Under the pieces are notes generated by a model, which was not told the origin of the DNA, made no database searches, and worked only from the letters and a program-made list of their open reading frames with translations. A DNA stretch of 64,000 bases from Streptomyces vilmorinianum (lineage in GTDB: Bacteria > Actinomycetota > Actinomycetes > Streptomycetales > Streptomycetaceae): NCBI RefSeq assembly GCF_005517195.1, contig NZ_CP040244.1, positions 5,102,001 through 5,166,000 on the forward strand, given 5' to 3'. A program made the position numbers and the translations under genes. Of this stretch, positions 8,359 through 16,581 are shown piece after piece. The first letter of the stretch is position 1, and each line of letters starts with the position of its first letter.

Positions 8359-8841
8359 ATGGGTAAGCATGATGACGGCCGGATCGGGATGGCGACCGCG
8401 CTGGTGCGGTCCACATTCCTGGTGAATGCCGTGTACGCCGAGTCGAGCCGGGAACACGGCCTCACTCCGCAGCAGGGGCAACTGCTGTGCGTCCTGATGG
8501 CGCAGCCGTACGGCATGAGTGAACTGGGGGCCATGCTGGGTCTCGCCAAGTCCAGCCTCACCGGCCTGGTGGACCGTACCGAGCGCAACGGACTGGTCCG
8601 GCGCGAGGCGGACCCGCGGGACATGCGCGCGGTACGGGTCGCGCTCACCCCGCGGGGCGCCGAAGTCGCCGAGGAGTTCTACGCCGAGACCTGCCGGCGG
8701 GTCGAGCGGCTGCCGGCGGGGCTCGACGCGGCGGACTTCGCCACGCTCGCCGATCTGCTCGGCCGCGTCGTGCGGGACAACGAGGTTCCGGCGGTCTTCC
8801 TGGAGCCGGAAGAGGGAGCTCCCACCATCCGTAAACACTGA
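8359..8841 (+). CDS. MarR-family transcriptional regulator
   Basis: A 160-aa winged-helix regulator. The recognition region is MSELGAMLGLAKSSLTGLVD, followed by the wing RREADPRDMRAVRVALTPRG, both diagnostic of MarR proteins. There is no Cys in the DNA-binding core, so a ligand rather than thiol oxidation may be sensed. It precedes an FAD/NAD oxidoreductase and an LLM flavin enzyme, a common arrangement for MarR regulators responding to quinones or electrophiles. Operator-like sites lie on both sides of the gene, one before it and two between it and the oxidoreductase. Confidence 0.9.
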   Translation: MGKHDDGRIGMATALVRSTFLVNAVYAESSREHGLTPQQGQLLCVLMAQPYGMSELGAMLGLAKSSLTGLVDRTERNGLVRREADPRDMRAVRVALTPRGAEVAEEFYAETCRRVERLPAGLDAADFATLADLLGRVVRDNEVPAVFLEPEEGAPTIRKH

Positions 8842-8850
8842 CCCGAGAAT

Positions 8851-8913
8851 CGAAAGAGTTGAAGTTCGTTACACGAACCAATATGGTTCGTGTAACGAAC
8901 TTCAACTCTTTCG
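8851..8913. promoter_or_regulatory. 63-bp nested palindrome: twin MarR operators with embedded promoter
   Basis: Perfect 30-bp arms (8851-8880 and 8884-8913) flank ATA. Each arm itself holds a perfect 15-bp palindrome: GTTCGTTACACGAAC (8864-8878) and GTTCGTGTAACGAAC (8886-8900), with centres 22 bp apart, about two helical turns. Promoter-like hexamers TTGAAG (8859-8864) and TATGGT (8882-8887), 17 bp apart, lie inside, so bound repressor would cover the spacer and the start point near 8894. The region is AT-rich for this genome. A transcript entering from marR could also fold it into a hairpin, so a second role in termination is possible. Confidence 0.8.
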
Positions 8914-8931
8914 TCTGTGGGAGTGTGCATC

Positions 8932-10029
8932 ATGCGTCGTACAGTCGCGATCATCGGCGGCGGTTATGGGGGGTCGGCGCTGGCCAAGGCCCTGGGCCCC
9001 GAAGCCGACATCGTGCTCATCGATCCCCGGGACGCGTTCGTCAACGCGGCCGGTTCGCTGCGGGCACTGACCCGGCCCGACTGGGCGGGCAACATGTTCT
9101 TCCCCTTCGAGACCCTGCTCACCCGAGGCACGCTGGTGCGCGAGCGCGCGGTCTCGGTCGACCCCGGCGGTGTCACCCTGGCGTCCGGTGAGCGTGTCGA
9201 GGCGGACTACCTCGTCCTGGCCTCCGGCTCCAGCTACGCCTACCCCGCCAAGTCCGACGCCGACTCCATGAGTGAGGCCCTGGACGAACTGCACCGCACC
9301 CACAAGGAACTGCTGGGCTCCGAAAGGGTGTTGATCGTCGGCGCCGGTCCGGTCGGCCTGGAACTGGCCGGGGAGATCAAGGCTGTCTGGCCGCACAAGC
9401 AGGTGACCGTCGTCGACCCCGCCGAGGAGCTGCTGTCCGGCTTCGAGCCGGAGCTGCGCGAGGACCTGCACCGGCAGCTCGACGAGCAGGACATCCGGCT
9501 GCGGCTGGGCACCGGCCTGACGGCGCCGCCGACGACCGAGCCGGGCCGGGCCGAGACCTTCACCGTCACCACCACCGGCGGTGAGGAGATCACCGCCGAC
9601 ATCTGGTTCCGCGCCCACGGGGTGCGCGTCAACAGCGACTACCTCGCCGACGGCCGGCTCACCACGCGCACACCGGAGGGACAGGTCCCCGTGACCGAGA
9701 CCCTCGCCGTCGAGGGCTACGAGCACGTCTACGCGATCGGCGACATCACCGACGTCGCCGAGGCCAAGATGGCCGGGTACGCGATGCAGCACGCCGAGGT
9801 CGTGGCACGGAACATCACCGCCCAACTGCGCGGCGAGCCGCCCACGGCCACCTACCGGCCCCTGCCCCATCCGGTGATCCTTCTCCCGCTCGGACCGCAG
9901 GGCGGCGTCGGCCAACTGCCCACGCCCGACGGCCCGTCCGTCGTCCCGGCCGGCACGGTCTCGGCGTACAAGGGCGCCGATCTGTTCACCGCCCGCTTCA
10001 CCGAACAGTTCGGCCCCACCGCCGGCTGA
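8932..10029 (+). CDS. FAD/NAD(P)-dependent oxidoreductase (AIF/NDH-2-like)
   Basis: A 365-aa pyridine nucleotide-disulfide-type flavoprotein. An FAD Rossmann loop is at the N-terminus (VAIIGGGYGGSALAKALG), a second NAD(P) loop GAGPVGLELA lies near residue 145, and a YAIGDITD motif near residue 270 is the second FAD contact. No redox-active CxxC, so it resembles AIF-like or NDH-2-like reductases that pass electrons to quinones or other small acceptors. ATG 8932 is chosen with GGGAG 8 nt upstream; a GTG at 8917 is in frame but lies over that site. It is expected to be repressed by the adjacent MarR protein. Confidence 0.9.
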   Translation: MRRTVAIIGGGYGGSALAKALGPEADIVLIDPRDAFVNAAGSLRALTRPDWAGNMFFPFETLLTRGTLVRERAVSVDPGGVTLASGERVEADYLVLASGSSYAYPAKSDADSMSEALDELHRTHKELLGSERVLIVGAGPVGLELAGEIKAVWPHKQVTVVDPAEELLSGFEPELREDLHRQLDEQDIRLRLGTGLTAPPTTEPGRAETFTVTTTGGEEITADIWFRAHGVRVNSDYLADGRLTTRTPEGQVPVTETLAVEGYEHVYAIGDITDVAEAKMAGYAMQHAEVVARNITAQLRGEPPTATYRPLPHPVILLPLGPQGGVGQLPTPDGPSVVPAGTVSAYKGADLFTARFTEQFGPTAG

Positions 10030-10071
10030 ACCACCCGCGAACCAGCCAACCAGCGAACGAAAGGCAGGACC

Positions 10072-11001
10072 ATGTCCGTACAGGAAGTCGTCTTCGGCTT
10101 CGGCGCGCACAGCGGTATCGACGACGGTCCGGAGCTGCTGCGCCTGGCCCAGCAGGCCGACCGTGACGGGCTCGACCTCTTCTCGCTGTCGGACCACCCC
10201 TACATCGGTGGCCGGCTCGACGCGTACGCGTCCATCGGATTCGTCCTCGGACGTACGCGGCACATCTCCGGCCTCGCCAACGTCACCAACCTGCCGACCC
10301 GGCCCGCTCCCCTGCTGGCGCGGACGGTGACGTCCCTGTCCGCGCTCTCCGGCGGCCGCGTCGTGCTCGGCATGGGGGCGGGCGGGCTGTGGGACCGGAT
10401 CTCCGCCATGGGAGTGGAGCGGCTCTCACCCGGCGATGCCGTCGACGCCTTCGAGGAGGCGATCGTCCTGGTCAGGAAGTTGTCGGGGGGCGGTCCTCCG
10501 GTCACCTTCCGGGGCCGCCACTACCAGGTGAACGAGATCGAGCCGGCTCCGGTGGCCGCGCCCCCCGTCTGGACCGGGTCGGTCGGCCCGAAGTCCCTGG
10601 CCGCCACCGGCCGGGTGGCCGACGGGTGGCTGCCCGGACACGCGGCGGACTGGCTCAGCGAGCGCTACCGCACATCGCGTCCGGTCGTCGACGAGGCCGC
10701 GGCGGCCGCGGGCCGTGATCCGCGCGAGATCCGCACGGTGTTCAACTTCCCCGGCCGCATCACCGACCGTCCGCTGACCGCCACACGCGACGGCGACGGC
10801 CGCTGGATCGGCGGCTCCGTCGACCAGTGGGCCGAGGAACTGACCGGAGCCGTACTGGACCACGGGGCCTCGGGCTTCATCCTCTTCTCCCCCGGTGGCG
10901 GCACGCAGGACTCCGCCTCCCTCGGCCGGTGGGCCGGGGAGATCGTCCCGGCCGTGCGCGAGGCGGTCGCCAAGGAGACCCGACCGGCCGCTGGGAGCTG
11001 A
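10072..11001 (+). CDS. LLM-class flavin-dependent oxidoreductase
   Basis: A 309-aa luciferase-like monooxygenase fold (F420- or FMN-dependent). Features include the FSLSDHPY motif near residue 40, the VTNLPTRPAPLLARTVTSLS segment and RVVLGMGAGG near residue 100, all typical of the family. The gap to the oxidoreductase is 42 bp with GAAAGGCAGG as RBS, so it is probably cotranscribed under MarR control. The pair could reduce or oxygenate the compound that inactivates MarR. Substrate unknown. Confidence 0.88.
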   Translation: MSVQEVVFGFGAHSGIDDGPELLRLAQQADRDGLDLFSLSDHPYIGGRLDAYASIGFVLGRTRHISGLANVTNLPTRPAPLLARTVTSLSALSGGRVVLGMGAGGLWDRISAMGVERLSPGDAVDAFEEAIVLVRKLSGGGPPVTFRGRHYQVNEIEPAPVAAPPVWTGSVGPKSLAATGRVADGWLPGHAADWLSERYRTSRPVVDEAAAAAGRDPREIRTVFNFPGRITDRPLTATRDGDGRWIGGSVDQWAEELTGAVLDHGASGFILFSPGGGTQDSASLGRWAGEIVPAVREAVAKETRPAAGS

Positions 11002-11021
11002 CCGGAGCCCTCAGGCTCCGG
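11002..11021. terminator. Bidirectional hairpin between convergent genes
   Basis: CCGGAGCC and GGCTCCGG arms with a CTCA tetraloop. It sits directly after the LLM stop and covers the stop codon of the convergent flavin monooxygenase gene. Confidence 0.6.
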
Positions 11022-12075
11022 CCTGCAGGTCCGCCGCGATCGCGCGGGCGGCCTCGCGGGCGGGGCGGCCGACGCCGATGAGGGTCGCGGAGGCGGGGCC
11101 CGTCCAGTCCCCGTACCCGAGGAGGTGGAGGCGCGGTTCGCCGACGGCCCGGGTGCCGGTGGTGGGGATGTGGCCGCGCGGGCCGCGCAGGCCGAGCGGG
11201 GCCAGGTGCGAGAGGGCGGGGCGGAAGCCCGTGCACCAGATGACCGCGTCCGCTTCGGCGGTCGTGCCGTCCGCCCACTCCGCACCGCGACGGGTCAGGC
11301 GGGTGAACATCGGCCGCGCCGTGAGCAGTCCGGCGTCACGGGCCTCGCGTACGGGCGGTACGGCCACGATGTCGCCGAGCGAGGCGACCCCGCCCGTGTC
11401 CGTACGTCCCTCGTCGAGGGCGCGGCGGCGGGCGGTGGCCGCGTCGAAGAGGGCGCGGCCGTCGATGTCGTCGGCGAGGTAGCGGGGCGGGCGCTGTGTC
11501 ACCCAGGTGAGCTCGGTGTCGTACGCGAGGTCGGCGGCGATCTGGGCACCGGAGTTGCCGCCGCCCACCACGACCACGTGTTGCCCGGCGAACTCGGCGG
11601 GGCCGCGGTACCGGACCGTGTGGAGCTGACGGCCCGCGTAGTCGGGGCGGCCCGGCACGGCGGGCAGGAACGGCCGGGTCCAGGAGCCGGTGGCGCTGAT
11701 CACCGCGCGGGCCCGCCAGGCGCCGGAGTCGGTCTCGACCCGCAGGTGCGGGCCGTCGCGGTGGACGCCCTCGACGCGGACCCCGCGCCGGACGGCGAAC
11801 GCGTAGCGCTTCTCGTAGTCGGCCAGGTACGAGACGACGTGGGCGGCGTCGGGGTAGGTCTCGCCCGGCTGCGGCGGCATGAGCCGGCCCGGCAGGGAGG
11901 AGAAGGCCGCCGGGGAGAACAGGCGCAGGGAGTCCCAGGTGTGCTGCCAGGCGCCGCCGGGCGTGGCCTGCTCGTCGAGGACGACGCAGTCCACGCCCAG
12001 GCGGCGCAGGTGGTAGGCGGCGGCGAGCCCGGACTGGCCGCCGCCGATCACCACGACGTCGCTGTGGTCCGTCAT
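11011..12075 (-). CDS. Flavin-containing monooxygenase, ArsO-like
   Basis: A 354-aa FAD/NADPH monooxygenase. The FAD loop is VVVIGGGQSGLAAAYHLRRL near the N-terminus, the NADPH loop VVVVGGGNSGAQIA lies near residue 165, and the C-terminal half carries WCTGFRPAL. ArsO, a flavin-binding monooxygenase described in a Streptomyces arsenic island, has this layout and context; the arsenic-specific role here is inferred from position. The ATG overlaps the stop of the aquaporin gene in ATGA, so the two are translationally coupled. Confidence 0.8.
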   Translation of the reverse strand: MTDHSDVVVIGGGQSGLAAAYHLRRLGVDCVVLDEQATPGGAWQHTWDSLRLFSPAAFSSLPGRLMPPQPGETYPDAAHVVSYLADYEKRYAFAVRRGVRVEGVHRDGPHLRVETDSGAWRARAVISATGSWTRPFLPAVPGRPDYAGRQLHTVRYRGPAEFAGQHVVVVGGGNSGAQIAADLAYDTELTWVTQRPPRYLADDIDGRALFDAATARRRALDEGRTDTGGVASLGDIVAVPPVREARDAGLLTARPMFTRLTRRGAEWADGTTAEADAVIWCTGFRPALSHLAPLGLRGPRGHIPTTGTRAVGEPRLHLLGYGDWTGPASATLIGVGRPAREAARAIAADLQAGA

Positions 12076-12827
12076 GCCTTGGGTCGCATGAAGACGACCC
12101 CGACCAGGGCCAGGCCCACCACGGCACCGACCAGCTGCATGCCGATGAAGGCCGGGACGGAGCCGGGGGCGATCCCCGCGAAGGTGTCGGTGAAGGCCCG
12201 GCCGATCGTCACGGCCGGGTTGGCGAAGGAGGTCGATGAGGTGAACCAGTAGGCGGCGCCGATGTACGAGGCGACCGCGACGGGTGCGAAGCGCAGCCGG
12301 TCGGTGCGGGCCAGGCCGAAGATCAGCAGGATCAGTCCGGCGGTGGCGACGACCTCGCCCAGGAGGAGGTTCCCGGCGGAGCGGTCGTGGGTGGACCACG
12401 TCACGAGCGGTTCGCCGAACATCGCGTCCGCCAGGATCGCGCCCGCGATGGCTCCGGCGATCTGCGACGGCACGTACACGGCGGCCTCGCGGGTGTCGAC
12501 ACCGGCGCCGCCGCGACGGGCGGTCCACCACTCGGCGAGGGTGACCGCCGGGTTGAAGTGGGCGCCGGAGACCGGGCCCAGGAGGGCGATGAGGACGCCG
12601 AGGCCGAAGACGGTGGCGGTGGAGTTGGCGAGCAGCTGCAGCGCCACGTCGTCGGTCAGCTGGGTGGCCTGGATGCCGGAGCCGACGACGACCGCGACCA
12701 GGGCGGCGGTCCCGATCAGCTCGGCGGCGGCGCGGGCGACCAGCGGCGTCCGGGGTGGGGTGGCGCCGGGTGCGGGCTGCGGCGCGTCGGCGGATATGGG
12801 CGTGCCGGCGTGCTCGATGGCGGTCAA
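12072..12827 (-). CDS. Aquaporin/aquaglyceroporin-type channel, likely arsenite exit channel
   Basis: A 251-aa six-helix membrane channel of the MIP family with both half-helix NPA motifs (SGAHFNPAVTLAEW and TSFANPAVTIGRAF). TTG 12827 is chosen: AGGAGA lies 7 nt upstream, and a longer frame adds only Pro/Arg-rich non-membrane sequence. Between arsR and a flavin monooxygenase, with arsC divergent, it probably lets arsenite leave down its gradient, as AqpS does in Sinorhizobium. No ArsB or Acr3 pump gene is present in the window. Confidence 0.85.
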   Translation of the reverse strand: MTAIEHAGTPISADAPQPAPGATPPRTPLVARAAAELIGTAALVAVVVGSGIQATQLTDDVALQLLANSTATVFGLGVLIALLGPVSGAHFNPAVTLAEWWTARRGGAGVDTREAAVYVPSQIAGAIAGAILADAMFGEPLVTWSTHDRSAGNLLLGEVVATAGLILLIFGLARTDRLRFAPVAVASYIGAAYWFTSSTSFANPAVTIGRAFTDTFAGIAPGSVPAFIGMQLVGAVVGLALVGVVFMRPKA

Positions 12828-12912
12828 GACAGGTTCTCCTCGGGCAGGTGAGGCAGAGCGGACGGGCTCGGGAGGGTCAGGGCGTGTCCGGCCAAGATCC
12901 GCCGGACACCCT

Positions 12913-13227
12913 CTAGGGGCAGGACCGCTTGAGGTTCGCTTCGGCGGTGGCGCGCGCGGTCTTCGCGAGGTCGGCGAACTGACCGGCGAGGGCATCGATG
13001 ACGTCCGGGCGCAGGCGGTAGTAAGTGAATCTGCCGCACGGCTCCGTCTCCACGACGCCGGCCTCGCGCAGCACCTTGAGGTGGTTGGAGAGGTTGGTCT
13101 GCTTGGCGCCCGTCTCCTCCACGAGGTGGGTGGTGCAGAGGGTCTCCCGGGCGAGGAGGGTCACGATCCGGAGCCTGAGCGGATCGGCCAGAACCCGGAG
13201 CAGATCAGTGTCGACTGACGTCATCAT
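12913..13227 (-). CDS. arsR: ArsR-family arsenic-responsive repressor
   Basis: A 104-aa winged-helix repressor. The recognition helix is TNLSNHLKVLREAGVV with wing GRFTYYRL. Cysteines at positions 31, 64 and 103 could form an As(III) site; Cys31 lies in the ETLCTTHL helix, at the place of the classical ArsR metal box. Two adjacent ATGs (13227 and 13224) are possible starts. It heads the minus-strand operon with the channel and monooxygenase and is divergent from arsC, with an inverted repeat between them. Confidence 0.88.
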   Translation of the reverse strand: MMTSVDTDLLRVLADPLRLRIVTLLARETLCTTHLVEETGAKQTNLSNHLKVLREAGVVETEPCGRFTYYRLRPDVIDALAGQFADLAKTARATAEANLKRSCP

Positions 13228-13229
13228 GT

Positions 13230-13249
13230 GCTGATACTGTCACATCAGC
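13230..13249. promoter_or_regulatory. Inverted repeat between arsR and arsC, candidate ArsR operator
   Basis: GCTGAT and ATCAGC arms separated by ACTGTCAC, directly upstream of the arsR start and 75 bp before arsC. The position allows one repressor site to control both directions. Confidence 0.5.
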
Positions 13250-13324
13250 TGGGGCTGACACCAGTCCGGGCTGACCATGTCGGCCGGCCCGTAGTCCCCG
13301 TCCCCGCCCACCAAGGAAGAAACG

Positions 13325-13747
13325 ATGTCCTCCGCTCCTGCCGCCTCCGTGCTGTTCGTCTGTGTCCACAACGCGGGCCGTTCCCAGATGGCGGCCGGGT
13401 TCCTGCGCCACCTCGCCGGTGACCGCGTCGAGGTCCGCTCCGCGGGCTCCCTGCCCGGCGACCAGGTCAACCCCTCCGCCGTCGCCGCCATGGCCGAGCT
13501 GGGCATCGACATCTCCGACCAGAAGCCGAAGGTGCTGACGACGGAGGCCGTCCAGGCGTCCGACTACGTGATCACCATGGGCTGCGGCGACGCCTGCCCC
13601 ATCTTCCCCGGCAAGAAGTACCTGGACTGGGCCCTGGAGGACCCGGCCGGTCAGGGCGTCGAGGCCGTCCGCCCGATCCGCGACGAGATCAAGGGCCTCA
13701 TCGAGAGCCTCGTCGCCGAGATCGACGCGAAGCAGCGGCAGGCCTGA
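13325..13747 (+). CDS. arsC: Arsenate reductase, low-molecular-weight phosphatase type
   Basis: A 140-aa cytosolic enzyme reducing arsenate to arsenite. The P-loop CVHNAGRS (Cys13 nucleophile, Arg19) is the LMW-PTP signature, and Cys87 and Cys91 in MGCGDACP are placed for the intramolecular disulfide cascade of thioredoxin-coupled ArsC. An AAGGAAG site precedes the ATG. It is divergent from arsR, and its product arsenite is the expected cargo of the channel encoded opposite. It ends 3 bp from the convergent next gene. Confidence 0.93.
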   Translation: MSSAPAASVLFVCVHNAGRSQMAAGFLRHLAGDRVEVRSAGSLPGDQVNPSAVAAMAELGIDISDQKPKVLTTEAVQASDYVITMGCGDACPIFPGKKYLDWALEDPAGQGVEAVRPIRDEIKGLIESLVAEIDAKQRQA

Positions 13748-13750
13748 GCC

Positions 13751-14494
13751 TCAGGGCGTGGGGTTCCACTCCCGAGGAAGCCCGGCCCCGCAGAGCGCGC
13801 AGACGTACTCCCCCTCGCGTACGAGGTTCAGCTCCGCGCACCCCGCGCAGCGCCGGAACACGATCTCGTGGGTGAACCGTCCCGGGTGGGCGAGACCCGC
13901 GCGGGCGAGCGCGGCGGCGACGGAGGCCCAGGAGTCGGGGTCCGGGCAGTAGCCGGTCGACTGGTTGCTGATCTCGGCGGCCTCCCAGCCGCCGGGCCCC
14001 TCGACGAAGGCCATCTCCCCCGCCGCGCGCACCCAGCCCCGCCCGGCGCAGGCGACATGCTCGCTGCGGCGGGGCGCGAGCCGCAGGAAGCCGTCCTCGT
14101 CCACGACATAGGTGAACGGCTCGTCGAGGTCCCCGGCCGTCCGGGCGGCGACCCACGCCGCGAAGTCCTCAGGGGTACGCATCACCCGGCCCGAGCTGCC
14201 CTCCGTGACCGCCGCACGGATCTCCGGCGGGCCGACGTACCCGTACCGCCGCGGTCCGGCGGAGGCGATCACGATCCGGGGCCGCAGCACGCGGACGGCC
14301 GCGCCGGAGAGGCGCACCCTCGCCGCCAGGGGCGGAGTGATCTCCCCCACCTCGCGCCCGTACAGCTCGATCCGGTCCAGGACCAGCTCCCCGCCCTCGA
14401 ACCCGTCGCCCGTCCTGACCAGGCCGCCGACACAGCGGACGACGCAGACGGCGGCGTCGGGCCCGTCCGCCTCCACCTCGTGGATCTGGAGCAT
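13751..14494 (-). CDS. Conserved-type protein with C-terminal zinc ribbon (247 aa)
   Basis: The last 40 residues hold two CxxC knuckles (CAGC and CALC) separated by about 15 residues, a probable zinc ribbon. The N-terminal half contains beta-rich, elongation-factor-like segments (VVRCVGG, DRIELYGREVG) and the middle a charged alpha/beta region. No catalytic motif is recognised. The ATG at 14494 is close to the acd operator region at 14520. Function unknown; a nucleic-acid or ribosome-related role would fit a zinc ribbon but is speculation. Confidence 0.7.
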   Translation of the reverse strand: MLQIHEVEADGPDAAVCVVRCVGGLVRTGDGFEGGELVLDRIELYGREVGEITPPLAARVRLSGAAVRVLRPRIVIASAGPRRYGYVGPPEIRAAVTEGSSGRVMRTPEDFAAWVAARTAGDLDEPFTYVVDEDGFLRLAPRRSEHVACAGRGWVRAAGEMAFVEGPGGWEAAEISNQSTGYCPDPDSWASVAAALARAGLAHPGRFTHEIVFRRCAGCAELNLVREGEYVCALCGAGLPREWNPTP

Positions 14495-14519
14495 GGCGTC
14501 ACCCTAGCCACTGGCGTCC

Positions 14520-14559
14520 GTGGCACTGAGTGTGTTTTGCTGAGGGTACTCAGTGCCAC
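14520..14559. promoter_or_regulatory. TetR-type operator before acyl-CoA dehydrogenase gene
   Basis: Perfect 12-bp arms GTGGCACTGAGT and ACTCAGTGCCAC with a 16-bp spacer. The half-site matches the TGGCACTGAGTGCCA palindrome at 18075-18089 and resembles the repeat before the tetR gene at 18898-18933, suggesting one TetR protein acts on all of them. Confidence 0.65.
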
Positions 14560-14582
14560 AAGCCTTAGGGGAGCTCACCATC

Positions 14583-15734
14583 ATGGGCAAGGACTTCGAC
14601 CTGTATCGCCCGTCCGAGGAGCACGAGATGCTCCGGGAGACGGTCCGTGCGCTGGCGGAGGCGAAGATCACGCCGTTCGCCGCGGCGGTCGACGAGGAGG
14701 CCCGTTTCCCGCAGGAGGCGCTGGACGCGCTGGTCGCGGCCGATCTGCACGCGGTCCACGTGCCGGAGTCCTACGGCGGTGCGGGCGCGGACGCGCTGGC
14801 GACGGTGATCGTGATCGAGGAGGTCGCCCGCGCGTGCGGTTCGTCCTCGCTGATCCCGGCCGTGAACAAGCTGGGCTCGCTGCCGGTGATCCTGTCCGGC
14901 TCGGAGGAGCTGAAGAAGAAGTACCTGGGCCCGCTGGCCAAGGGCGAGGCGATGTTCTCGTACTGCCTGTCGGAGCCGGACGCCGGTTCGGACGCGGCCG
15001 GGATGAAGACCCGCGCGGTGCGCGACGGCGACTTCTGGGTGCTCAACGGTGTGAAGCGGTGGATCACCAACGCCGGTGTGTCGGAGTTCTACACGGTGAT
15101 GGCCGTCACCGACCCCGACAAGCGCTCCAAGGGCATCAGCGCGTTCGTGGTGGAGAAGGGCGACGAGGGCGTGTCCTTCGGCGCGCCGGAGAAGAAGCTC
15201 GGCATCAAGGGCTCCCCGACGCGTGAGGTCTACCTCGACAACGTGCGCATCCCGGCCGACCGGATGATCGGCGCGGAGGGCACCGGATTCGCCACCGCGA
15301 TGAAGACCCTGGACCACACCCGTATCACCATCGCCGCGCAGGCCCTCGGCATCGCCCAGGGCGCCCTGGACTACGCCAAGGGCTACGTCAAGGAGCGCAA
15401 GCAGTTCGGCAAGCCGATCGCCGACTTCCAGGGCGTGCAGTTCATGCTGGCCGACATGGCCATGAAGCTCGAGGCCGCCCGCCAGCTCACCTACGCCGCC
15501 GCCGCCAAGTCCGAGCGCGTGGACGGCGACCTGACCTTCTTCGGCGCCGCGGCCAAGTGCTTCGCCTCCGACGTCGCCATGGAGGTCACCACCGACGCCG
15601 TCCAGCTCCTGGGCGGCTACGGCTACACCCGCGACTACCCCGTCGAGCGCATGATGCGCGACGCCAAGATCACCCAGATCTACGAAGGCACCAACCAGGT
15701 CCAGCGCATCGTCATGGCCCGCAACCTCCCGTAA
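14583..15734 (+). CDS. Acyl-CoA dehydrogenase
   Basis: A 383-aa FAD enzyme introducing the 2,3 double bond into acyl-CoA and passing electrons to the EtfBA pair encoded directly downstream. Signatures are YCLSEPDAGSDAAGM (flavin contact), RKQFGKPIADFQ, and QLLGGYGYTRDYPVERMMRD, with the catalytic Glu region YEGTNQVQRIVMAR. ATG 14583 is chosen with AGGGGAG 9 nt upstream; an in-frame GTG at 14553 lies within the operator. Chain-length specificity cannot be read from sequence. Confidence 0.93.
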   Translation: MGKDFDLYRPSEEHEMLRETVRALAEAKITPFAAAVDEEARFPQEALDALVAADLHAVHVPESYGGAGADALATVIVIEEVARACGSSSLIPAVNKLGSLPVILSGSEELKKKYLGPLAKGEAMFSYCLSEPDAGSDAAGMKTRAVRDGDFWVLNGVKRWITNAGVSEFYTVMAVTDPDKRSKGISAFVVEKGDEGVSFGAPEKKLGIKGSPTREVYLDNVRIPADRMIGAEGTGFATAMKTLDHTRITIAAQALGIAQGALDYAKGYVKERKQFGKPIADFQGVQFMLADMAMKLEAARQLTYAAAAKSERVDGDLTFFGAAAKCFASDVAMEVTTDAVQLLGGYGYTRDYPVERMMRDAKITQIYEGTNQVQRIVMARNLP

Positions 15735-15762
15735 TCGTCTGTCACTTGAAAGGAGCCAGGCC

Positions 15763-16548
15763 GTGACCCTGAGGATCGCTGTCTGTGTGAAGTACGTACC
15801 CGACGCGACCGGCGACCGCGGTTTCGCCGACGACCTGACCGTCGACCGCGACGAGGTCGACGGCCTGCTCTCGGAGCTGGACGAGTACGCCGTCGAGCAG
15901 GCGCTGCAGATCGCCGAGGAGGCGGACGAGGCCGAGGTCACCGTCGTCACCGTCGGCCCCGACGACGCCAAGGACGCCCTGCGCAAGGCGCTGTCCATGG
16001 GCGCCGACAAGGCCGTCCACGTCAACGACGAGGACATCCACGGCACCGACGTCATCGGCACCTCCGCGATCCTCGCCAAGGCGCTGGAGAAGACCGGCTT
16101 CGACCTGGTCGTCTGCGGCATGGCGTCGACCGACGGCACGATGGGTGTGCTGCCCGCGCTGCTCGCCGAGCGGCTGAGCCTGCCGCAGGTCACCCTGCTC
16201 TCCGAGATCTCGGTGGAGGACGGCCTGGTGAAGGGCCGCCGGGACGGCGACGCCGCCACCGAGCTGCTCGAGGCCCCGCTGCCGGCCGTCGTCTCGGTCA
16301 CCGACCAGTCGGGCGAGGCCCGTTACCCCTCCTTCAAGGGGATCATGGCCGCCAAGAAGAAGCCGGTCGAGGAGCTGGACCTGGACGACCTCGGCATCGA
16401 CGCCGACGAGGTCGGTCTGGCCGGGTCCTGGACGCTGGTCGAGTCGGCCGCCGCGCGCCCGGCCCGTACCGCGGGCACGATCGTCACGGACGAGGGCGAC
16501 GGCGGCAAGCAGCTCGCCACGTTCCTGTCGTCGCAGAAGTTCATCTGA
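15763..16548 (+). CDS. etfB: Electron transfer flavoprotein, beta subunit
   Basis: A 261-aa protein of the ETF beta family (starts LRIAVCVKYVPDA; VVCGMASTDGTMGVLPALLAE; GIMAAKKKPVEE). It binds AMP and, with EtfA, carries electrons from acyl-CoA dehydrogenases to the quinone pool. GTG start with AGGAG upstream. It follows the dehydrogenase by 28 bp and etfA by 33 bp, so the three genes are probably one operon. Confidence 0.95.
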   Translation: MTLRIAVCVKYVPDATGDRGFADDLTVDRDEVDGLLSELDEYAVEQALQIAEEADEAEVTVVTVGPDDAKDALRKALSMGADKAVHVNDEDIHGTDVIGTSAILAKALEKTGFDLVVCGMASTDGTMGVLPALLAERLSLPQVTLLSEISVEDGLVKGRRDGDAATELLEAPLPAVVSVTDQSGEARYPSFKGIMAAKKKPVEELDLDDLGIDADEVGLAGSWTLVESAAARPARTAGTIVTDEGDGGKQLATFLSSQKFI

Positions 16549-16581
16549 CCCACCGTCACTACCGTTCAGGAGCAAGGAATC

